Below are positions 7,600 to 11,222 of a stretch of 11,222 bases of DNA, piece after piece (positions within the stretch are counted from its first letter, which is position 1; every line of letters starts with the position of its first letter). The stretch comes from Halocafeteria seosinensis (Eukaryota; Sar; Bigyra; Bicosoecida). The stretch is from assembly GCA_001687465.1 (NCBI GenBank), contig LVLI01000932.1, positions 1 to 11,222 of the forward strand. The letters run 5' to 3'. Below the pieces are notes generated by a model. It saw only the letters and a list, made by a program, of their open reading frames with translations, was not told the origin of the DNA and did no database searches. The position numbers were made by a program, and so were the translations under genes.

Positions 7600-8046
7600 A
7601 CTATTTCTTCATCTGGATGACCATACCCTAACTTAACTAAATTGTTTTTAGTGGGGGGTTTCAACTTACCACCGCCTCGTTTCACGGCGTCAGCCTTTGT
7701 CAAACCTTGGAAATTAATTAGTTAATGGTTCTTAACATTGGACTTAGCTACGCGTGGGAAGACAACTAAACCCCGTCTCAAGAACCGTCCTGATAATTCA
7801 AAAAGTGGGTCACCTTTGATATACCAGAAACTGAAATTTTTGGGAGTTCGTAAAAGGTCTCGGGGTTGTAAAGCACCGTTATATCCGCGACCCGACTTGC
7901 CTATTTTGAAATCCCGATGAATTTGAAGTTGAATCGCGTTGCCTAAACTATGTCCGGTTAAGAAAAAGCAAATGTCAGACATTTGGTCTTCGTAGGATTT
8001 CAGAATTTCTGTAGTAGCTTTCGAATCCGCTTGATATCTTGGACTA
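7600..8046 (-). pseudogene. Class-3 lipase remnant (PLV), 5' truncated with an in-frame stop
   Basis: Read on the minus strand from about 8046. The segment starts at TDSPRYQAD and contains FLTGHSLGNAIQ, the GxSxG nucleophile elbow of alpha/beta-hydrolase lipases (Ser codon at 7949-7947). YIKGDPLFEL follows, supplying the probable acid residue. The frame then reaches SNVKNH and a TAA at 7724-7722, and continues in the same frame without another stop (LINFQGLTKADAVKRGGGKL) to about 7600. The residues around the stop resemble the catalytic-His region of class-3 lipases, so the TAA probably interrupts the ancestral gene right after that His. The N-terminal part is missing where the lipase meets the helicase head to head. 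Lipases are known accessory genes in some PLVs. The tail after the stop could also be a separate small gene. Confidence 0.6.
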
Positions 8047-9279
8047 TCGGTCAATCGGTTAAACATAATATTATAAACAGAGAAATGGTTGAAAAGCTGA
8101 ACGACTCTAAAAAGCATTTCAACATCCTACCGTTTAAAAATGGAGTGCTTGACCTAAATACAGGTGAGTTTAGAGATATCCAAAAAACCGATTTTCTGAG
8201 AAGAAAAGATTTAATGAACTATTCATTGGAAGAACTCCCACATAGTCACCCTAAGGTTCAGGAATTTGAAGAACTCTTGAATAAAAATTTTCATCAAATA
8301 CAAGGGACTCAAAGAATACTTCTTGAATGTATTAGCTACAACACTACGAAGTGCTAACGCCCGAAAAGAAATCTACTGGCTGACTGGAAAGCCAGGGGGT
8401 GGAAAATCAGTTTTAAGCCGTCTCATGGAGATGACATTGGAACATTTTTGTGGCAATGCTCGTGAAAACACTTTTACAAGCCAATGTTCTGCCTCTGGTG
8501 CTAATGAAGACATAATGTCTAAAGTTAAAACTAGATGGCTTACGGTTCAAGAACCTGACAGAAATCAGAATGTCGATTATCTGAAAAAAATATCCGGTAA
8601 CGATACTATTTCTGGTCGTGGTTTATTTAAGTCAGAAAAAAAAAGTCCTCCCAGAATTCAGTTTGTTTCTGTTTTCAAACCATCCTCCCGAAATGGATGC
8701 CCAAGAAGAAGCTTTTTGGTCTGAAAGAGCTAGAATTATTCCCGTCCATTCAAAATTCTGTGACCTAGAAGAAGTAGGGTTAGAAGAAGATGATTATGTC
8801 AATGGAATATTCCAGAAAAATTAAAATATGTTGAACCTTTAGGAACTGATGATGATGATGCTCCCGCTTTCATGTCTAGACTCCTCCGACGCTACAGACA
8901 ACTGCTCAATAATGATTTCAAGTTCCCAACTCCCGATATTGTTAAACAGACCACAAAGAAATTCCAAGATGATAATAACCAATTGCTTATGTTCTTCAAC
9001 GAATCTAACTATGAAATTGATGAAGAATGTAGCACCAATAAAGAAATTGTTACCGCTATACAAGTCTATCAAGAATTCCGAGACTTCGTAAGAGAACACG
9101 GAATTAAACATAATTTCACAAATCGCAATAAGTTCTATCCAGTATTAGCAGAACATCTTGGGTATCTAGATACACGATTTGATGGAACTGACCCTCAAGG
9201 ACGCAAACGCATTAAAGGACAACTCTATCAACGACCTATTCTTAAGCTCAAAGAACCCGACCAAGAACCGTTAATTTGA
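8046..9279 (+). pseudogene. D5-like SF3 helicase, N-terminus lost, three frameshifts
   Basis: The viral replication helicase is spread over successive frames. About 8046-8325 holds the D5_N part with the marker ILPFKNGVLDLNTGEF. About 8326-8640 has Walker A TGKPGGGKS near 8381-8410, then WLTVQEPD (Walker B region) and GNDTISGRGLF. About 8645-8800 holds the sensor/motif C FSNHPPEMD and ARIIPV. About 8803-9279 holds the C-terminal winged-helix part (VYQEFRDFVREHG) with a natural stop. The second shift falls on nine A at 8636-8644, where one A fewer would restore the frame. The first (near 8325) also needs one base fewer, and the third (near 8800) one base more. Known D5-like helicases in PLVs and virophages also carry an N-terminal primase or other domain, absent here. 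As given the gene cannot be translated whole; sequencing error is a fair alternative to decay. Confidence 0.8.
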
Positions 9280-9302
9280 AAAACTAAAAAAAATGATTTT
9301 GC

Positions 9303-9334
9303 TTTTTCTTTTAATGATTTAATTAAAAGAAAAA
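9303..9334. promoter_or_regulatory. 13-bp perfect hairpin just before the protease gene
   Basis: TTTTTCTTTTAAT (9303-9315) pairs with ATTAAAAGAAAAA (9322-9334) around a 6-nt loop, ending three bases before the protease ATG. It may act as a terminator or 3'-end signal for the helicase transcript, as the late promoter of the protease, or both. Its sequence is unrelated to the hairpin elements after the next genes. Confidence 0.45.
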
Positions 9335-9337
9335 AAA

Positions 9338-9958
9338 ATGGAATGTCCTATCTGTTTTAATGAAACCCCAATCTATCCTCTCATGTGCCATCCCCAACAT
9401 CAAGTATGTCTGGCTTGTGCCCCTAAACTAGATAAATGCCCTATTTGTCGCTACAGTTTTATCCCTTCAACAACCCCTGAAATTAATTTTCTGGAATCTT
9501 GCCTGAATGGTAATTTAGAACGAGTCCGTAAGTTATTAGATAATCCTTCTCATGCTTTGATGGTTTTATATCTCCAAAAGCATAATTTTGGTCACTGGGT
9601 CTTGCTTATTGACCACGGCAATAACATTGAATATTTTGATTCTTACGGCGGATACCCTGATAAACCATTGGCTTGGCTTTCCGAAGCTAAGAACGATGAG
9701 TTAGGGCAAGAAAACCCGCTTATTCTCCAAAAAATAGCCCAAGGTCTGGAAAAAAAGCCAATCTACTATAATCCGTTCAAGTTACAGGCCGATGATTCCA
9801 ATACTTGTGGTCGTCACGCCTTAGTCAGATACCTCAATAGAAATCTGGATATCGGACAGTATAAAAGAGCCTTAGATAAAGCCAAAAAGGAATTAGGTTT
9901 AAAAACCTATGACCAAGTAGTTACTTGGCTTACCCGCGATATCCAAAAACAAAACTAA
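9338..9958 (+). CDS. RING finger fused to adenain-like cysteine protease
   Basis: The protein has 206 residues. Residues 3-37 form a C3HC4 RING: Cys3, Cys6, Cys17, His21, Cys24, Cys27, Cys34, Cys37. Residues about 49-70 (INFLESCLNGNLERVRKLLD) look like the first half of an ankyrin repeat. Residues about 74-206 form a C5/adenain-type protease: FGHWVLL with catalytic His86, EYFDSYGG with Asp101, a likely oxyanion Gln150 (LQADD) and NTCGRH with nucleophile Cys157. Adenain-like proteases mature capsid and core proteins in PLVs, virophages, Polintons and adenoviruses; here the catalytic set is complete. The RING would suggest ubiquitin-ligase activity. The abrupt passage from ankyrin-like to protease sequence suggests that a RING-ankyrin gene and the protease gene were fused by deletion. 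The frame is intact, unlike the helicase and lipase. The start at 9338 follows a run of A. Confidence 0.85.
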   Translation: MECPICFNETPIYPLMCHPQHQVCLACAPKLDKCPICRYSFIPSTTPEINFLESCLNGNLERVRKLLDNPSHALMVLYLQKHNFGHWVLLIDHGNNIEYFDSYGGYPDKPLAWLSEAKNDELGQENPLILQKIAQGLEKKPIYYNPFKLQADDSNTCGRHALVRYLNRNLDIGQYKRALDKAKKELGLKTYDQVVTWLTRDIQKQN

Positions 9959-9961
9959 AGC

Positions 9962-10009
9962 CTTTTTTAAAAAAAAGTGGCGTCAAAAACACTTGTTTTT
10001 TAAAAGCAT
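9962..10009 (+). repeat. Intergenic hairpin element, copy I (shortened)
   Basis: This copy lies 4 bp after the protease stop. It reads CTTTTTTAAAAAAAAGTGGC, then GTCAAAAACACTTG, then TTTTTTAAAAGCAT. These three blocks match copy III in the same order and orientation, with part of the middle missing. Such AT-rich paired blocks between convergent or tandem viral genes probably act as 3'-end signals. Confidence 0.6.
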
Positions 10010-10010
10010 C

Positions 10011-10020
10011 TATTATAAAG
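10011..10020 (+). promoter_or_regulatory. TATA-like box before the 90-residue protein gene
   Basis: TATTATAAAG ends 4 bp before the ATG at 10025. A similar TATATAATAAG run (10378-10388) stands before the next gene, at about the same place relative to a start codon. The pair suggests a short late-promoter motif of the element. Confidence 0.4.
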
Positions 10021-10024
10021 CAGT

Positions 10025-10297
10025 ATGGCTGTCGCACTCATTCTTGATGATAACGATAATACTATTACTGAACGGTATCTACATTCCGACAAAATCACCA
10101 ATAAGGTAAGCCTAGGAAGCGGGTTAGAATTGTCTAACGGTAAAATAAACCTTAAGGATATTCTCGATGACGATGTTCAAAACTTAACCCAAGAAATTAA
10201 CAACCTTAAGAACCGTGTCACTGAATTAGAAAATTATATCAGCTATCTTAAGGAAACCTATACTATAGAATTTGTTGATGGTTCAACTATTCCATAG
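10025..10297 (+). CDS. Small coiled-coil protein, 90 residues, probable virion component
   Basis: It begins MAVALILDDNDN. Residues about 28-42 carry a Gly/Ser-Leu motif (VSLGSGLELSNGKINL) of the kind seen at the base of fibre and tail proteins. Residues about 50-76 form a heptad coiled coil (VQNLTQEINNLKNRVTELEN), and the end EFVDGSTIP is polar. It sits between the protease and a fibre-like gene, all on the plus strand. A trimeric fibre, vertex or base protein is possible. No family is recognised, and the role is inferred from its shape and its neighbours. Confidence 0.7.
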   Translation: MAVALILDDNDNTITERYLHSDKITNKVSLGSGLELSNGKINLKDILDDDVQNLTQEINNLKNRVTELENYISYLKETYTIEFVDGSTIP

Positions 10298-10354
10298 TGC
10301 TTTTAGAAAAAGCACGGCAAAACGTTTTTGATGCTACTTTTTTCTAAAAAGAGC
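10297..10354 (-). repeat. Intergenic hairpin element, copy II (inverted)
   Basis: GTGCTTTT (10297-10304) and AAAAGCAC (10308-10315) form a perfect 8-bp stem with a 3-nt loop, overlapping the last base of the previous stop codon. They are followed by GGCAAAACG, TTTTTGATGCTACTT and TTTTCTAAAAAGAGC. Read on the minus strand this is the same block order as copy III, so the copy is inverted relative to copies I and III. Confidence 0.65.
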
Positions 10355-10376
10355 TTTATTTTTTTCTTAGCTATAG

Positions 10377-10388
10377 GTATATAATAAG
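10377..10388 (+). promoter_or_regulatory. TATA-like box before the fibre-like gene
   Basis: GTATATAATAAG lies 13 bp before an ATG at 10402, comparable to the TATTATAAAG before the gene at 10025. This spacing suggests the real start was at or close to 10402. Confidence 0.4.
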
Positions 10389-10403
10389 AAAACAGCAGGT
10401 GAT

Positions 10404-11120
10404 GTGTTCAGAGGCTTTTCAAACTATCTTGGAGGTCTAATTTCAACAAACATAGTTAACATAGCTACCAACTCAAGTGATATTTCCACTCTTCAAACTG
10501 ATGTGACTACCAACTCCAGTGATATTTCGCAAAATCAATCTGCTATTGCCAGTAACGATACCGATATTGCTGGTCTTAACAACCTCAAACAAAACGATAT
10601 TGAAGCGTTATTGTCCGCTATGGTTGTTGATGTCACAGCTCCCAGCGGTGATATTTCTCTCGGTGAATCCGACCAATATTACTATCAATGGAGTTCCGGT
10701 GATTCCAAATACAAAGCTGTCGCGGGTGATGTCGCCAGTGCTGTTGATGCCACTCATTTTGAAATGATACAGCGGACTGGTTCTAAACTCTATGTTATGT
10801 TGGAAGATGATGGCGGAACACTCTACATTTACAATATGAGTACTGGTGCTCGCGACGCCATTGATAATGTATTTGACGGAACTGGTAATACCAAGGCTGA
10901 CGCCCAAAGTAAAGCTTTTGATTCTGGGGCTACACCTACCGACTATCTGCTTCATTGGTCATACGCTCCACAGCCATTAGGAGATAGTTTAACTAATATT
11001 CATCTCAGGTCTGATGATAACCCTGATTTATTCGTTTATCAAGATGGTGTCAGTGATGTAATTGCCCAATCCATATCCAACCAATCAGATAGAGCTCTTA
11101 GAGTCCGTGAATATGCTTAA
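10404..11120 (+). CDS. Fibre-like protein with 14-residue repeats; start codon in doubt
   Basis: The frame is open from about 10377 to the stop at 11118-11120. It has no ATG before codon 72 (near 10617); 10404 is a GTG. The ATG at 10402 is in another frame and stops after 12 codons, so a one-base insertion near 10405 would join it to this frame. Either the start is lost by an indel, or it is non-AUG. Residues about 20-60 show three units of about 14 residues (TNSSDISTLQTDV, TNSSDISQNQSAI, SNDTDIAGLNNL), a pattern of trimeric fibre shafts. Two are almost identical in DNA, 42 bp apart. The rest (about 72-238) is a beta-rich domain with many Gly, Asp and Tyr, probably the receptor-binding or head part. 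It would be a surface protein of the viral particle, inferred from repeat type and location. Confidence 0.6.
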   Translation: MFRGFSNYLGGLISTNIVNIATNSSDISTLQTDVTTNSSDISQNQSAIASNDTDIAGLNNLKQNDIEALLSAMVVDVTAPSGDISLGESDQYYYQWSSGDSKYKAVAGDVASAVDATHFEMIQRTGSKLYVMLEDDGGTLYIYNMSTGARDAIDNVFDGTGNTKADAQSKAFDSGATPTDYLLHWSYAPQPLGDSLTNIHLRSDDNPDLFVYQDGVSDVIAQSISNQSDRALRVREYA

Positions 11121-11123
11121 AAA

Positions 11124-11210
11124 GTTCTTTTTTAGAAAAAAAGTAACGTCAAAAAACTAATTCAAGTGTTTTGCCATGCTTTTTTAAAAGCATTTTTTTC
11201 TAAAAAGAGC
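11124..11210 (+). repeat. Intergenic hairpin element, copy III (longest)
   Basis: This copy begins 3 bp after the fibre-like gene's stop. It starts TTCTTTTTTAGAAAAAAAG, then GTCAAAAAAC, then CAAGTGTTTTGCC. A perfect 8-bp hairpin follows, ATGCTTTT (11176-11183) with AAAAGCAT (11186-11193), and the end CTAAAAAGAGC mirrors the beginning. The whole is thus an imperfect long inverted repeat with an inner hairpin. It is the fullest copy of the family. Confidence 0.65.
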
Positions 11211-11211
11211 A

Positions 11212-11217
11212 NNNTNN
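11212..11217. other. Undetermined bases near the right edge
   Basis: Five N bases with one T among them lie directly after copy III of the hairpin element. They mark weak assembly at a repeated hairpin, so linkage to whatever lies to the right is not certain. Confidence 0.9.
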
Positions 11218-11222
11218 TGGAG

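Larger units (their letters stand above)
7600..11222. mobile_element. Degraded Polinton-like virus (PLV) segment, open at the right
   Basis: The call rests on a gene set typical of Polinton-like viruses and virophages: a lipase remnant, a D5-like SF3 helicase, an adenain-type protease, and coiled-coil or fibre-like virion proteins. These are packed closely in AT-rich DNA unlike the left half. No terminal inverted repeat or target duplication is visible at the left border, which falls within coding sequence, so the left end is truncated. Major and minor capsid genes, packaging ATPase and integrase are absent here and may lie to the right. Host-genome integration is the simplest reading; an assembly join near 7600 is the alternative. 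Confidence 0.7.

Noticed and set aside
7560-7620. Terminal inverted repeat of the viral element at its left border
   Set aside because: No long inverted repeat matching the right part of the window was found here, and the border lies in coding sequence.
7738-7920. 60-residue plus-strand reading frame
   Set aside because: It is antisense to the lipase remnant, which has recognisable motifs.
8839-9111. 90-residue minus-strand reading frame
   Set aside because: It is Ile/Phe-rich and antisense to the C-terminal part of the helicase.
10608-10955. 115-residue minus-strand reading frame
   Set aside because: It is antisense to the fibre-like gene and shows no motif.
1-11222. CRISPR arrays, tRNA or rRNA genes
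   Set aside because: No regularly spaced short repeats with unique spacers, and no cloverleaf or conserved rRNA segments were seen. The intronic and intergenic repeats do not fit these classes.

Overview
The window looks like a piece of a nuclear genome from an intron-bearing protist or alga. A stramenopile such as a diatom is my best guess, from the CRN/RHS-type gene and the algal Polinton-like virus genes, but no marker fixes the taxon. It has two compositionally different halves. Positions 1 to about 7570 are of mixed GC, with spliced or isolated eukaryotic-style genes. From about 7600 to the right edge the DNA is visibly AT-rich, with compact, closely spaced genes, and reads as a damaged piece of a Polinton-like virus (PLV) or virophage-like element.

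Left half. An open frame on the minus strand runs off the left edge (716 to 1) and is unrecognised. Next comes a multi-exon minus-strand gene (4876 to 987). Four exons, all joined in phase 1 with good GT-AG borders, give an uninterrupted 768-residue protein with a P-loop NTPase of the retrotransposon-hot-spot/Crinkler (RHS/CRN) type. Its three introns share a repeated module and decayed copies of a Gly-Ala mini-exon, so the 5' part of the gene seems to have grown by repeated duplication of an exon-intron unit. Across a 569-bp intergenic region holding an unusual nested palindrome lies a divergent single-exon gene (5446 to 6681) for a protein with an HNH nuclease domain. An NTPase and a nuclease of the kinds found in CRN-type effectors thus sit head to head and may share a promoter region.

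Middle. Two uncertain minus-strand reading frames (7189-6746 and about 7565-7217) lie between the HNH gene and the element. The second is cut at its 5' side by the composition junction near 7565-7610.

Right half. The element begins inside coding sequence, with no terminal repeat visible. Recognisable parts are a class-3 lipase remnant (minus strand, GHSLG nucleophile elbow, an in-frame stop next to the likely catalytic His), a D5-like SF3 helicase (plus strand, N-terminus missing, three frameshifts), an intact RING finger fused to an adenain-like cysteine protease, a 90-residue coiled-coil protein, and a fibre-like protein with 14-residue repeats and no proper start codon. Lipase and helicase are both truncated where they meet head to head near 8046, which points to an internal deletion. 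Between the late genes sits one family of AT-rich hairpin elements in three copies, one of them inverted. The capsid genes and packaging ATPase are not in the window and could lie to the right of the Ns at 11212-11217. Several one-base indels, one in a run of nine A, could be either pseudogene decay or uncorrected sequencing errors.
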